64,000 nt of DNA from Dolichospermum sp. LEGE 00240 (GCF_015207875.1 NZ_JADEVZ010000002.1:124001-188000), one strand, 5' to 3'; counted from the first letter of the stretch, positions 53,627 to 62,723 are shown. Made by a program: numbers and translations. Notes: generated from the letters alone by a model not told the origin.

Positions 53627-54196
53627 ATGGCTTTAGTTATGAAAAATAACCTATCAGCACCCTTAACTGGCCTGGCTTTAGCCTTGAGTGTCACTTTAGC
53701 CAGTAATCAACCCAGCCAAGCTCAAAGCCGTCAATTTAGTTGTGGTTTGAGCGATAACTATCCAGTAACCGTGGTTCGTCACCCAGCCAGAGGTAGTGTG
53801 TCCTTAATTGTGTGGACACCAGGAAGTCTGATTGGTGACACATGGACACCTCAAAAACGTTGTCAAAAAGTATCAGATCGTTTCCAGAAACTACACAATC
53901 AAGGTCAACTGAAAATCCTGAAAACGGGAACAGTTAACGGTCAATCTGTTATCTGTGGTTTAGGAACTAATCAGGGAGCTTGTAATAACAAAAATGTTTT
54001 ACTGACCATGACCAAGGATCGTGACCCCAAGCAGGTTCTCGAACAACTATTGAATACCCGTGTGTCCGCAGGTGGGGAGGCTGTTTACCTCAGTGGCGAC
54101 CAAGCGGGACACATTAAACCAACAATCAACCGTGATGGCACTGCCAGCGTTGATATTAATCAAGTGATCAACGGTAAAAGTGAGCCGATCTGGTAA
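53627..54196 (+). CDS. COP23-domain secreted protein
   Basis: A 189-aa protein with a signal peptide (about residues 1-33, LTGLALALSVTLASN) and a COP23-type domain (FSCGLSDNYPVTVVRHPARG, CQKVSDRFQKLHNQGQL, VICGL). COP23 was described as a membrane-associated protein with circadian expression in a unicellular cyanobacterium; its role is unknown. A nearer ATG at codon 5 (MKNNLSAPL) is an alternative start. It is 25 bp before a protease gene, so the two are probably co-transcribed. Confidence 0.78.
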   Translation: MALVMKNNLSAPLTGLALALSVTLASNQPSQAQSRQFSCGLSDNYPVTVVRHPARGSVSLIVWTPGSLIGDTWTPQKRCQKVSDRFQKLHNQGQLKILKTGTVNGQSVICGLGTNQGACNNKNVLLTMTKDRDPKQVLEQLLNTRVSAGGEAVYLSGDQAGHIKPTINRDGTASVDINQVINGKSEPIW

Positions 54197-54220
54197 ATTG
54201 GAAATTATGGGGGGAAAATC

Positions 54221-55033
54221 ATGAGTTGGCGCAGAGGAATGGTCGCTGTTTTTGCACTAACTGGTTCTGTTTTGCCTTTGGCAACTCCAGTGTCGTCAGT
54301 TCAAAAACCCCCTTTTTCAATGGTTAATTTGCGGTCTGGCCAAGAACAAATTCAACTTGAACAAGCAGCCCGTTTAATCACAGTTAGGATTTTAAGTAGC
54401 CCTAAACAAAAGCGCGATCGCTCATTAGGTTCTGGTGTACTATTTTATAAAGATCATAAAAATCACTTCACCTCAACCTATGGAGTAATTACCAATAATC
54501 ATGTTTTACAAGCAGGTGAAGCTCCCTATTTTATTCAAACTCCCGACGGAAAAACACACCGTGCTAACTCTGTGGTGCAAAAAAAACAACTGAGGGGAAA
54601 TGATTTAGCCTTATTAGAATTTGTAGCTGACTCAGAATACAAGATTACCACCAAATCAAATCAACAAGCCGCCATTGGAGATGGAGTAATAGCCGCAGGT
54701 TTTCCCCTCAAAAATAGCCAAAGCAAATATCGGGGGTTTGTGATTAAACCCGGTAACATTGAATTGGTATTGGATAAAGCCCTAGAGGGAGGATACCGAA
54801 TTGGCTCTACCAATGACGTAGAAAAAGGGATGAGTGGCGGACCCCTATTGAATCGCGCGGGGGAATTAGTGGGAATTAATGGACTTCATGCTAACCCAAT
54901 TTGGGGTGATCCTTATGTTTTTGAAGATGGTTCTTACCCAACGGACGCACAGCGAGAACAAATAAGTCAATATAGCTGGGGTATTCCCTTAGAAACAGTC
55001 AAGCAATTATTGTTTGCCAAAAGTAAGCCTTGA
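54221..55033 (+). CDS. Secreted trypsin-like serine protease
   Basis: A 270-aa exported S1-type protease. It has a signal peptide (about residues 1-27). The catalytic triad is His94 in TNNHVL, Asp128 in GNDLALLEF and Ser205 in GMSGGPLL. It has no PDZ domain, unlike HtrA/Deg. It is paired with the upstream COP23 gene (24-bp gap). GGGGGAAA serves as the ribosome site. Confidence 0.87.
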   Translation: MSWRRGMVAVFALTGSVLPLATPVSSVQKPPFSMVNLRSGQEQIQLEQAARLITVRILSSPKQKRDRSLGSGVLFYKDHKNHFTSTYGVITNNHVLQAGEAPYFIQTPDGKTHRANSVVQKKQLRGNDLALLEFVADSEYKITTKSNQQAAIGDGVIAAGFPLKNSQSKYRGFVIKPGNIELVLDKALEGGYRIGSTNDVEKGMSGGPLLNRAGELVGINGLHANPIWGDPYVFEDGSYPTDAQREQISQYSWGIPLETVKQLLFAKSKP

Positions 55034-55689
55034 TGCTTCTAATTTTGGGTGAAACAAAAAATATAATACAGCAGTTTCCGTGATTATGAGGTACAGATGT
55101 TAATGATCAAATCCTTGTAACACAGGCATCTTGCCTGTTGATAGTGTACCTCATTTACCTCAAATCTGCTGTATATAAAAATATAGTATTGTATTACTGT
55201 AGGGTGCGTTAGGATGAGATCCGTAACGCACCCCATCATTGATAATAGTGCGTCACGCTATCGCTAACACACCCTACCTAGTAGTATTGTAGTATTGTAG
55301 GGTGCGTTAGGATGAAATCCGTAACGCACCGCATCATTGATAATGGTGCGTTACGCTATCGCTAACACACCCTACCTAGTAGTATTGTAGTATTGTAGGG
55401 TGCGTTAGGATGAAATCCGTAACGCACCCCATCATTGATAATAGTGCGTTACGCTATCGCTAACACACCCTACGGACTTGGTAGGCTTTTTTGACTTGTG
55501 CCAGTTCAGGGTGCGGAATGTGGCATATAATTCATTGATTTGTGACTAAAAATACCGTATAGTATAATAAATTTTTGCAAGTTCCAAGGTTACTGATGGT
55601 GACTAAGTTCAACTAGACAAAAATTTTCCGTTGCTATGTAAAGCGTAAATAGAAAGCAAACAATAGTTTCCAAATCTTCGGAGAAAGTT
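55034..55689. other. Repeat-filled intergenic region
   Basis: No gene is seen in these 656 bp. The centre (55199-55476) holds three tandem hairpin units; TGAGGTACA and its reverse complement near 55088 and 55143 form another stem. The last 130 bp should carry the promoter of the gene at 55690. Confidence 0.6.
55199..55476. repeat. Three tandem 98-bp hairpin units (GTAGGGTGCGTTA family)
   Basis: Units begin at 55201, 55299 and 55397. Each contains AGGGTGCGTTAGGATGA, ATCCGTAACGCACC, CATCATTGATAAT and GCGTTACGCTATCGCTAAC, ending ACACACCCTAC, so each can fold into two hairpins. Units differ by only a few bases. It is non-coding, and not CRISPR because unit interiors are conserved. Confidence 0.9.
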
Positions 55690-56490
55690 ATGAATATGCA
55701 CTCTGTTAAGATTGTTGCTTTAGGCACTATAGGTGTGCTGGCAACAACCACCTCTACACTGGCTCAATTTAATACTAATCCTATCCATCTGACTCAGGCT
55801 ACTAGCTTCACTTGCGGTCCCCACCTAAAAACTTACGTAGTTCGCTCACTAGATAACCGGGCAGGAACCGGGATTCGCTGCGTCAAATTTAGTGAAGGAG
55901 GAGCAGGCGGCGCTAGTATTCCCCGTCTGGCGTGGTACGGGGAAGGAGCCTGGGGAGGGTGTACCTACCGCCATCTGGGACACGCATTTTACGAAGGTAG
56001 GATGCTGGTTGGGTCTGCGTCGGATTTTCATGGTAATGGTGAGTGTACCAACAACAATTTTCCACGTAATCTAACAGTCCGAGGAACTACACCTGACTGG
56101 ACAGTGATTCAGGTGACTGGTGCCTGGAATGAGGAGTGGCGTTCAGTTTCCTCAACTAGTTATAGACCCCTACCCCGTCCTCAAACCTGTGGTGGCTATC
56201 TTGATCAATACAGGGTATCTGATTTGGGTGGTGGCCGTCCCGGAGCAGGTCTGCGCTGTATGCTTAAAGTTGGTCAGGCAAATACAACCTGGTTTGGGAA
56301 CGGGAATTGGAATGGGAATACTTATTCTCACTTAGGGACTCGCGGAAACAATGGGTATGGCGCTGGAGATATATGTGGAAATGGCTTTGGACCAAGCTGT
56401 AATAATTTCGGTTACGGTTCTCTGACATTCACCCCTACCCCCGGTGGTTTTAAGGTGACTGGTGCCTGGAGTGAGCAGTGGCGTAGGTAG
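55690..56490 (+). CDS. Secreted protein with duplicated domain
   Basis: A 266-aa protein: signal peptide (about residues 1-25, VALGTIGVLATTTSTLAQ) and two copies of a roughly 110-residue cysteine- and glycine-rich domain (about 38-150 and 163-264). Both copies follow the pattern TCG, RPGAG-type loop, RC, WxGxGxWxGxTYxHLG, C-NN, then VTGAWxEQWR. The pattern suggests a small disulfide-bonded carbohydrate- or envelope-binding module. I do not recognise a named family. A GGAGAAAG ribosome site precedes the start. Confidence 0.7.
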   Translation: MNMHSVKIVALGTIGVLATTTSTLAQFNTNPIHLTQATSFTCGPHLKTYVVRSLDNRAGTGIRCVKFSEGGAGGASIPRLAWYGEGAWGGCTYRHLGHAFYEGRMLVGSASDFHGNGECTNNNFPRNLTVRGTTPDWTVIQVTGAWNEEWRSVSSTSYRPLPRPQTCGGYLDQYRVSDLGGGRPGAGLRCMLKVGQANTTWFGNGNWNGNTYSHLGTRGNNGYGAGDICGNGFGPSCNNFGYGSLTFTPTPGGFKVTGAWSEQWRR

Positions 56491-56648
56491 AGACAGTTAT
56501 TAGCGAGATTTTCGGCACAATAGTAATTCATCGGTTATGGGTAATTCATAAATTACCCACTACATCCACAACTTTGATCAGATTTGAAGATACTAGGATT
56601 TACGCATTGACAAGATTCCCCAAATATGTGAGGTAAATTTTATCCCTT

Positions 56649-56713
56649 GTAGGGTGCGTCAGACACGATATTTTGACAAAAAAAACAGATTCCCTCTATC
56701 TGACGCACCCTAC
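56649..56713. repeat. GTAGGGTGCGTCAGA hairpin
   Basis: Arms 56649-56663 and 56699-56713 are exact reverse complements around a 35-bp loop. Confidence 0.85.
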
Positions 56714-57128
56714 TCAATAAGTTATTCCCAAAGCCGAAAACGACGCAATTTCCTTCATTCATATCATGGTAAATTAGTGAGCGTGCGTAAGTCCTGGATA
56801 CTAGTATAATATTTCTTGAAAACCCATTAACAATAATTAAGGTTTTTTCTTTTCTTGAAAAAAAGCCCAAGCAGATTTTATCTAAAAAAATTGTACAAAA
56901 AATAGTTGAGAATTTCAAGCCCTGAAATTAACTTTTTTCGTTAGCTTATTGAGAAAATTCTCAAGATTATTGAGAATATAGGGTACTTGTGCTTTTTTGC
57001 TGAAGAATGATTTAAATAAATTATTAGATATATTCAGATGTATAATAATCATTGATAATGGTGCGTTACGCTGTCGCTAACACACCCTACCTAAATGAAT
57101 CTCATTTTACCCATAATCCTTGATCATG

Positions 57129-57275
57129 GTGCATTACTATTGAGCAAACCCAATCAATTCCCCAGTCGGTTTTAACGTGCATTACTATTAAGCGCTCCCC
57201 AATCAAATCCCCAGTCGGTTTTAACGTGCATTACTATTAAGCGCTCCCCAATCAAATCCCCAGTCGGTTTTAACC
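57129..57275. repeat. Three tandem 48-49-bp units upstream of protease-LRR gene
   Basis: Units begin GTGCATTACTATT at 57129, 57177 and 57226, each with CCCCAGTCGGTTTTAAC. The duplicated leader at 59250-59300 has a single unit, so copy number differs between the two loci. Confidence 0.85.
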
Positions 57276-57390
57276 GACTTGAGCTTTCAGACAGGGAATT
57301 TATTCCCTGGCTGTCTGGCTGTCTTACATCTTTGCGTGAAGTACAAAGAAGGGCTACTATAAAAAATAGTATTATAACAGACAAAGGACT

Positions 57391-58401
57391 ATGAAATTTT
57401 CCCAGGGATTAGGAGTAATTCTAGGGACAACAACCCTAGCTATAGTACAATACCAACCCGTATCTGCTTTAACTCCTGTACAAGTTAATGATATCGCTAA
57501 ACCAATCACCGTCATGATTGGAGGATTAGATGGTAAGGGTTCAGGAGTAATTATTGACAAAAATGGTAATACCTACACTGTGCTAACAGCTAATCATGTG
57601 GTGAAAAAAGCGGGATATGGTGTTTATGAGATTATCACCCATGACGGGCAAAAATACCCGATGGAAAACAAAGCTCAAATTCTGGGAAAATTAGATTTAG
57701 CCTTAGTCAGATTTACCAGTGACAAAAATTATCCCCTTGCTAAAATTGCTGATTCTCGGACAGTTGAAGAAGGTGCAACGGTATATAAATCTGGATTTCC
57801 TATTCCTTCTATTTCTAATAGTCAACAGCGAAATTACTTCTTTTTAACATCCCAAATTACAGCTAGAGGAAGGGGAGAAAATCTGGGATATGATTTATTT
57901 TTGAGTGGGAGTCCAAGACCGGGGATGAGTGGGGGACCAATATTAAACGACCAGGGGGAAGTAATTGGTATTTATGGTAAGGCTGAATTTGGCAGAAGTG
58001 AATCAGCGTTAGCAAGAGATGGTGTTCAGGGAATACCGACGGAAAAGTGGCCAGGTTATTTGATTGCTCAAACTTTTACAGAATGGTGTCAACAAAAAGC
58101 CAATTTATCTCAACAGACAAGAAGAACGGTAGAAGTATTACTACAAGTTGCTAAAACCCAAAATTGTGGTCAAGCTAATCAAACGCTGACTAATTTGACT
58201 GAGCTTTACCTTGAGGAAAATCAAATTAGCGATATCAAACCTTTGTCTAATCTGACTAATTTGACTGAGCTTTCCCTTGAGGGAAATCAAATTAGCGATA
58301 TCAAACCTTTGTCTAATCTGACTAATTTGACTGAGCTTTGGCTTAGGAAAAATCAAATTAGCGATATCAAACCTTTGTCTAATCTGACTAATTTGACTTA
58401 G
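57391..58401 (+). CDS. Secreted trypsin-like protease with leucine-rich repeats, cut short by TAG
   Basis: A signal peptide (about residues 1-26) is followed by an S1-type protease domain with an intact triad: His69 in LTANHVV, Asp102 in KLDLALVRF and Ser180 in RPGMSGGP. From about residue 266 come leucine-rich repeats of 22 residues ([19 protein letters not shown]). TAG at 58399-58401 ends this frame after three repeats. The same frame goes on to 59079, so the original protein was about 560 residues. The truncated form would still hold the whole protease. Confidence 0.8.
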   Translation: MKFSQGLGVILGTTTLAIVQYQPVSALTPVQVNDIAKPITVMIGGLDGKGSGVIIDKNGNTYTVLTANHVVKKAGYGVYEIITHDGQKYPMENKAQILGKLDLALVRFTSDKNYPLAKIADSRTVEEGATVYKSGFPIPSISNSQQRNYFFLTSQITARGRGENLGYDLFLSGSPRPGMSGGPILNDQGEVIGIYGKAEFGRSESALARDGVQGIPTEKWPGYLIAQTFTEWCQQKANLSQQTRRTVEVLLQVAKTQNCGQANQTLTNLTELYLEENQISDIKPLSNLTNLTELSLEGNQISDIKPLSNLTNLTELWLRKNQISDIKPLSNLTNLT

Positions 58402-59030
58402 CTTTCCCTTTCGATAAATCAAATTAGCGATATCAAACCTTTGTCTAATCTTTTGTCTAATCTGACTAAATTGACTAGGCTTCGGCTTGAGGGAAATCAA
58501 ATTAGCGATATCAAACCTTTGTCTAATCTGACTAATTTGACTTTGCTTTCCCTTGAGGGAAATCAAATTAGCGATATCAAACCTTTGTCTAATCTGACTA
58601 ATTTGACTGAGCTTTGGCTTAGGAAAAATCAAATTAGCGATATCAAACCTTTGTCTAATCTGACTAAATTGACTAGGCTTCGGCTTGTGGAAAATCAAAT
58701 TAGCGATATCAAACCTTTGTCTAATCTGACTAATTTGACTAGCCTTTCCCTTGTGGGAAATCAAATTAGCGATATCAAACCTTTGTCTAATCTGACTAAT
58801 TTGACTTTGCTTTCCCTTGAGGGAAATCAAATTAGCGATATCAAACCTTTGTCTAATCTGACTAATTTGACTTTCCTTCACCTTGAGAAAAATCAAATTA
58901 GCGATATCAAACCTTTGTCTAATCTGACTAAATTGACTTGGCTAGACCTTCGGGAAAATCAAATCAGCGATATCAAACCTTTGTCTAATCTGACTAAATT
59001 GACTAGGCTTAACCTTGAGGGAAATCCACT
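58186..59030. repeat. 66-bp leucine-rich-repeat DNA array
   Basis: Twelve units share the core ATCAAATTAGCGATATCAAA followed by CCTTTGTCTAATCTGAC, at 58219, 58285, 58351, 58417, 58495, 58561, 58627, 58693, 58759, 58825, 58891 and 58957 (last with one base change). Spacing is 66 bp except one of 78 bp, caused by a duplicated 12-bp piece. Variation is confined to the short segment encoding the exposed strand residues. Confidence 0.92.
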
Positions 59031-59079
59031 TGTCTCTAAACAATGTCCTCTGCAACCAGAGTCTATTTGTAAGTTTTAG
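58402..59079 (+). pseudogene. Distal leucine-rich-repeat part of the protease gene, after the TAG
   Basis: It is in frame with the gene at 57391 and encodes nine more 22-residue repeats and the capping end NPLVSKQCPLQPESICKF. Translation here would need read-through of TAG 58399 or a new start. The preceding repeats read ACTGAG at the site where this one has ACTTAG, so a single G-to-T change made the stop. Confidence 0.7.
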
Positions 59080-59411
59080 TATTGTAGGGTGCGTTAGGAT
59101 GAAATCCGTAATGCACAGAATCATTGATAATGGTGCGTTACGCTATCGCTAACACACCCTACTGAGAATCATTGATTAAATAGCCATATAGGCACAAGAA
59201 TAAATGACTCGCTTTATACCTCATTTTACCCATAATCCTTGATCATGGTGCATTACTATTGAGCAAACCCAATCAAATCCCCAGTCGGTTTTAACCGACT
59301 TGAGCTTTCAGACAGGGAATTTATTCCCTGGCTGTCTGTCTGTCTTACATCTTTGCGTGAAGTACAAAGAAAGGCTACTATAAAAAATAGTATTATAACA
59401 GACAAAGGACT
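59080..59411. repeat. Duplicated leader of the protease gene
   Basis: The left part holds another GTAGGGTGCGTTAGGATGA hairpin unit (59085-59162). From about 59221 the sequence repeats 57104-57390 almost base for base, minus two of the three 48-bp units. It includes the GACAGGGAATTTATTCCCTG palindrome and the bases before the start codon. Confidence 0.8.
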
Positions 59412-59915
59412 ATGAAATTTTCCCAGGGATTAGGCGTAGTTCTAGGGACAACAACCCTAGCTATAGTACAATACCAACCCGTATCTGCCTTAACTCCTGT
59501 ACAAGTTAATGATATCGCTAAACCAATCACCGTCATGATTGGTGGATTAGATGGTAAGGGTTCAGGAGTAATTATTGCCAAAAATGGTAATACCTACACC
59601 GTGCTAACAGCCAATCATGTGGTGAAAAAAGCGGGATATGGCATTTATGAGATTATCACCCATGACGGGCAAAAATACCAGATGGAAAAATTCCCCAATT
59701 TAATTAGTAATATTCAAGATAATACCCAAGCTAATACCCCTCCTAATAATCCTAGTCCTACAAATGAACCTACACCTGTTATATTTCAAAAGTTAGAAGC
59801 ATTGTTAAAAGCAGGAAAATGGCGAGATGCAGATTTAGAAACTTGGGAATTGATGAAAAAGTTGACTAAACGAGAACAGGAAGGATGGTTAAGACTTGAA
59901 GATGTGAAAAATTAG
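59412..59915 (+). CDS. Hybrid of protease N-terminus and truncated GUN4 domain
   Basis: The first 91 or so residues are nearly identical to the protease at 57391, including signal peptide and His69, but Asp and Ser of the triad are missing. After a Pro/Asn/Thr linker (about 100-120) comes FQKLEALLKAGKWRDADLET, then MKKLTKREQEGWLRLEDVKN, the start of a GUN4 domain (a porphyrin-binding module). The frame ends there because an ISAzo13-like transposase remnant begins. It looks like a recombinant that was later disrupted; no activity is expected from either domain. Confidence 0.7.
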   Translation: MKFSQGLGVVLGTTTLAIVQYQPVSALTPVQVNDIAKPITVMIGGLDGKGSGVIIAKNGNTYTVLTANHVVKKAGYGIYEIITHDGQKYQMEKFPNLISNIQDNTQANTPPNNPSPTNEPTPVIFQKLEALLKAGKWRDADLETWELMKKLTKREQEGWLRLEDVKN

Positions 59916-60625
59916 GTAGAAAAATGCCATAGGGAATCAGCGTTGTCTCTGGCGGGAAGTCGTGGTCTAATGATACTGTTGGCATCCGAGTTGTACCACC
60001 TCGGTCAAATTCTCCCACCTTGACTGCCACCTTCGCATCAATGGATATCCGCAGAGTATGAGGGTCATTATCAGCTTCAGTATTAATCTCTTCGACTTGT
60101 TCAAAAATAGCTTCTGTTTCGGGAATCTTCTTGATAGGCTTAGTTTTAAGAACTCGTTTTAAGGTATAACCCAAATCATTCAATTTTCGGCGAATTGTTT
60201 CAGATGTTGGTAGTTCTTCGTTCGTGTATCCACATTGTGCAATTAGTTGACGACGAACTTCACTTGCTGTCATGGGTGTATATAATCGTGTACTTTTAAA
60301 GCTGGGGTCAGTTTGACTTTGTGGGTCTACTAAGGATTTTATATCCTTCAATAAGTTCGGTAATTTTACTTCTGCCCCCTTGCGTCCACTTCGGTCGAAA
60401 CCATCAATAATCGGCTGACCACTTTCTAATTCCTGCATCCCTTTCCTGATGGTCCTGTCTATTCCATCCTAACTCCCGTTCTACTAAAGTCTGTCCCCCT
60501 ATTCCCAATCCTTTGACTACTTCTGCCATGAATTGTCTTCGGTCGCTTCCCTTGAGTTTTTTGGCTGTTTTTATATACAGAGATTTTAGGTTCTCCGTGA
60601 GTTCAATGATAGATTTTGGACGCAT
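59916..60625 (-). pseudogene. ISAzo13-like transposase remnant
   Basis: The 5' part (60404-60625; KGLGIGGQTLVERELGWNRQ) and the next part (to 60438; MQELESGQPIIDGFDRSGRK, TASEVRRQLIAQCGYTNEEL, ETIRRKLNDLGYTLKRV, LRISIDAKVAVKVG) are one transposase broken by a frameshift near 60440. The sequence ends after SLDHDFPPETTLIPYGIFLP, lacking the C-terminal third. It is joined to the GUN4 fragment. Confidence 0.82.
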
Positions 60626-60793
60626 GAGGTTAGCTGCACACTGAAATTATCTTCTCTCATTATAGGATCAATTATTCTGTGGAGTTCTCTTAATTGACAA
60701 TTATAATAATTATTTATCAATGCGAAACCTGACTCCTGCTTCAATTTTCTTCCTATTCCCTGATTCAAAATACTAAACTCCAGTATAACCCCA

Positions 60794-61747
60794 ATGTTAA
60801 TTAGACTTCAAATTAAAACTCCAGAGAAATTACCGTTTTTAGAAAAATTATGTTGGCAAAGAGAAGATATAGAAAATCTTACTCCTTTAGAAATGCTGAG
60901 AATATATGAACGCGGGTGGCATTACCGGGGAGTTTTAGGCAACTTGATCCATACGGAAGCCTTATTTGTGCAACAATTAGCTGAATATTATCATTCATGG
61001 TTAGGAGCGAAAATGTTTGAAAGGGAATTTCATCAAAAAATTTTAATTGTTCTTAATCAATTAAATGCTAATTTTTTATTAGAGTGTGGCGCGTATTTTG
61101 GCGGTGGGACTCTGGTTAGTTTAAATCATGGGGAATATAGATTAAGTAAGGATATAGATTTTCTCTGTTCCACTGGTACTGGCTACCGATTACTGCGCCA
61201 AAAAATAGCTGAAAATCAATATAATGCCCTTTTTAACACTCAAAATAATCTCAACCTACCCGGAGAAATTAAAGCTGACCAGTACGGAATAAGATTTGCC
61301 ATTATTGTTGATGAAACTCTGATTAAATTTGAGATAATTATGGAAGGACGGATTGAATTGGGAGAGGCAGATTATCCCAGTTGGTCGTCTGTCCCATGCT
61401 TAAATCAAATTGACAGTTTTGCAGAAAAACTTTTAGCTAATTCTGACAGATGGAATGATTCCTCGGTAGAGTCGAGAGATTTAATTGATTTGGCTATGCA
61501 AAGGCTCAATTCTCCCATTCCTCAAGCAGCTATTGAGAAGGCAGAATCAGCTTATCCTGTAATTGAACCTTTAAAAAAAGCGATCGCCTTTTTCCAAAAT
61601 CACCCCAATTATCGAGACAAATGTTTTACGGCTTTGGGAATTGCCGAACCTAGTAAAATTATTGATGGTATTGATTTAATGGCGGCTGATTTTAATTTAA
61701 ACAAGACAACTAGAACATTTAGCGAATCTCAACAAGACTGGGAATGA
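60794..61747 (+). CDS. AbiEii/AbiGii-type nucleotidyltransferase
   Basis: A 317-aa protein of the nucleotidyltransferase family known from AbiE abortive-infection/type IV toxin-antitoxin systems. The motif is GAYFGGGTLVSLNHGEYRLS followed by KDIDFL (about residues 98-123), with the GG and DxD-like acids of the fold. The central SFAEKLLANSDRW and SRDLIDLAMQRL are usual for the family. No AbiEi-like antitoxin gene is adjacent, so it may be an orphan. It appears intact. Confidence 0.8.
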   Translation: MLIRLQIKTPEKLPFLEKLCWQREDIENLTPLEMLRIYERGWHYRGVLGNLIHTEALFVQQLAEYYHSWLGAKMFEREFHQKILIVLNQLNANFLLECGAYFGGGTLVSLNHGEYRLSKDIDFLCSTGTGYRLLRQKIAENQYNALFNTQNNLNLPGEIKADQYGIRFAIIVDETLIKFEIIMEGRIELGEADYPSWSSVPCLNQIDSFAEKLLANSDRWNDSSVESRDLIDLAMQRLNSPIPQAAIEKAESAYPVIEPLKKAIAFFQNHPNYRDKCFTALGIAEPSKIIDGIDLMAADFNLNKTTRTFSESQQDWE

Positions 61748-61767
61748 CGAAACTATAGTCACTTGGT

Positions 61768-62097
61768 TTATAACAAAGTTGAAGCCACAGAGATATCATA
61801 TCTTTGTCCAGATTCTGTCACATCAAAGTCCATGATTAACCGTTTAATGTGCGAGAAGTGCTGATTTTTTCTAGTAATTAGTTCAGTAATCATTTGTGTA
61901 ACCCCCTGTTGAGTTTCTGCATCCTGAGACGACAACTGTTGTTCCAGAAAAGTATCAAGTATTGTTTTTTGTTCTGATTCAGGCATTACCGCAGCATTCC
62001 AGGCTATTGCAGCTAAACTCAATAAAGCCTTACATTGTTTCAAATTGTGTACTGTATCTAAATAAGGTTCAACGAACTGTTGGAGAACCTCTGACAT
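61768..62097 (-). CDS. Hypothetical protein, 109 aa
   Basis: An all-helical protein starting MSEVLQQFVEPYLDTVHNLK, with no recognised family. ATG 62097 is preceded by a GGGGG sequence about 10 nt upstream. The frame stays open to 62163, with MQGGVFGELAANIPIEPKGA as possible extra residues. It follows ParA/ParB-like fragments and may belong to the same former plasmid-type region. Confidence 0.5.
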   Translation of the reverse strand: MSEVLQQFVEPYLDTVHNLKQCKALLSLAAIAWNAAVMPESEQKTILDTFLEQQLSSQDAETQQGVTQMITELITRKNQHFSHIKRLIMDFDVTESGQRYDISVASTLL

Positions 62098-62188
62098 TTT
62101 TATAGCCCCCTTGGGTTCTATCGGTATATTTGCAGCCAATTCCCCAAATACACCCCCTTGCATCTTTTCTCTAAGTGCTTCGAGATTT

Positions 62189-62272
62189 TTATGTTTCTCT
62201 TGGGAACTTGGTGTATTCTAGTTGACCCTGCCGCAAGGTTTCCAGGACATGATCGGGTAAATTCAACAATGG
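62189..62272 (-). pseudogene. ParB-like fragment
   Basis: A short stretch encodes LNLPDHVLETLRQGQLEYTK and then a stop. This is the ParB HTH-region pattern (spacing LPxxVLxxLRxGxLEYTKA). It overlaps the end of the ParA fragment in another frame. Confidence 0.5.
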
Positions 62273-62592
62273 CAAACGACCCCCTGGGCAATCTTTTTCA
62301 ACACTGCGATCGCTGGATGTTTGGGGTCATATACAGCCAAGGGTTGACTATTCATTACTGCATCCGCAAAGGCTGTGGCCCGGGGTATCTTCGGATAAAC
62401 TTTGGCTAGTGGTGATAACTGTTGTTCCAAAGCCTCCAAAATCACTTTGTCTTGGTTGGCGTTCACATACAACGTTGGTACAAATCCGGCGATCGCTAAT
62501 TTCGGATTGATATGTTTCTTCACCTGTTTGATGCTATCCAACAATAACTCCGTTCCCTTAAATGCCTTGTAATGAGTCTGAACTGGTACCAC
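62263..62592 (-). pseudogene. ParA C-terminal fragment
   Basis: The sequence VPVQTHYKAFKGTELLLDSI, then IAGFVPTLYVNANQDK, RATAFADAVMNSQPLAVYDP and HPAIAVLKKIAQG is the C-terminal half of a ParA/Soj partition ATPase. The Walker A half is absent; upstream the sequence changes to a HEPN fragment. The 3' end runs out of frame (GVVCHC, stop). Confidence 0.75.
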
Positions 62593-62593
62593 G

Positions 62594-62692
62594 AAAAGCT
62601 GATTGATTGAGTAAAATCTTTGCTTCTCTTAAAGTTTCTTCACTTTCAGATAAACGGTACTCAATTAATAACTTTAGTTGCTGATTTATCAT
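62594..62692 (-). pseudogene. HEPN-domain fragment (5' end)
   Basis: From ATG 62692 the sequence MINQQLKLLIEYRLSESEET continues LREAKILLNQSAFRG, the start of a HEPN-domain toxin-like protein (typical pattern AEETLREAxxLLxxGxYRGA). It is cut after about 33 codons and joined to the ParA fragment. Confidence 0.6.
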
Positions 62693-62723
62693 ACAATAAT
62701 ACCCTCCTGTAAAACCTTAGACA

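Larger units (their letters stand above)
56491..57390. other. Repeat-rich intergenic region, 900 bp
   Basis: No convincing gene is seen. Contents are a perfect 15-bp-arm hairpin GTAGGGTGCGTCAGA / TCTGACGCACCCTAC (56649-56713), a partial hairpin of the same family (57058-57090), three tandem 48-49-bp units (57129-57275), and a leader shared with the gene copy at 59412. CCGACTTGAGC and GACAGGGAATTTATTCCCTG (palindrome, about 57291-57310) precede the start at 57391. Confidence 0.6.

Noticed and set aside
56640-56918. Reverse-strand frame of 92 codons in the 56.5-57.4 kb gap
   Set aside because: It reads through a hairpin repeat, has low-complexity composition, no ribosome site and no recognisable motif.
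57129-57275. CRISPR-like look of tandem repeats (also 55199-55476 and 58186-59030)
   Set aside because: The units are contiguous with conserved interiors and there are no unique spacers or cas genes.
58141-58896. Long reverse-strand frame across the LRR array (251 codons)
   Set aside because: It is the antisense reading of the 66-bp repeats; periodic open frames are expected on both strands, and the forward strand has the signal peptide, protease and LRR consensus.
60586-60768. Reverse-strand frame of 60 codons upstream of the transposase remnant
   Set aside because: It overlaps the transposase start in another frame and shows no family pattern.
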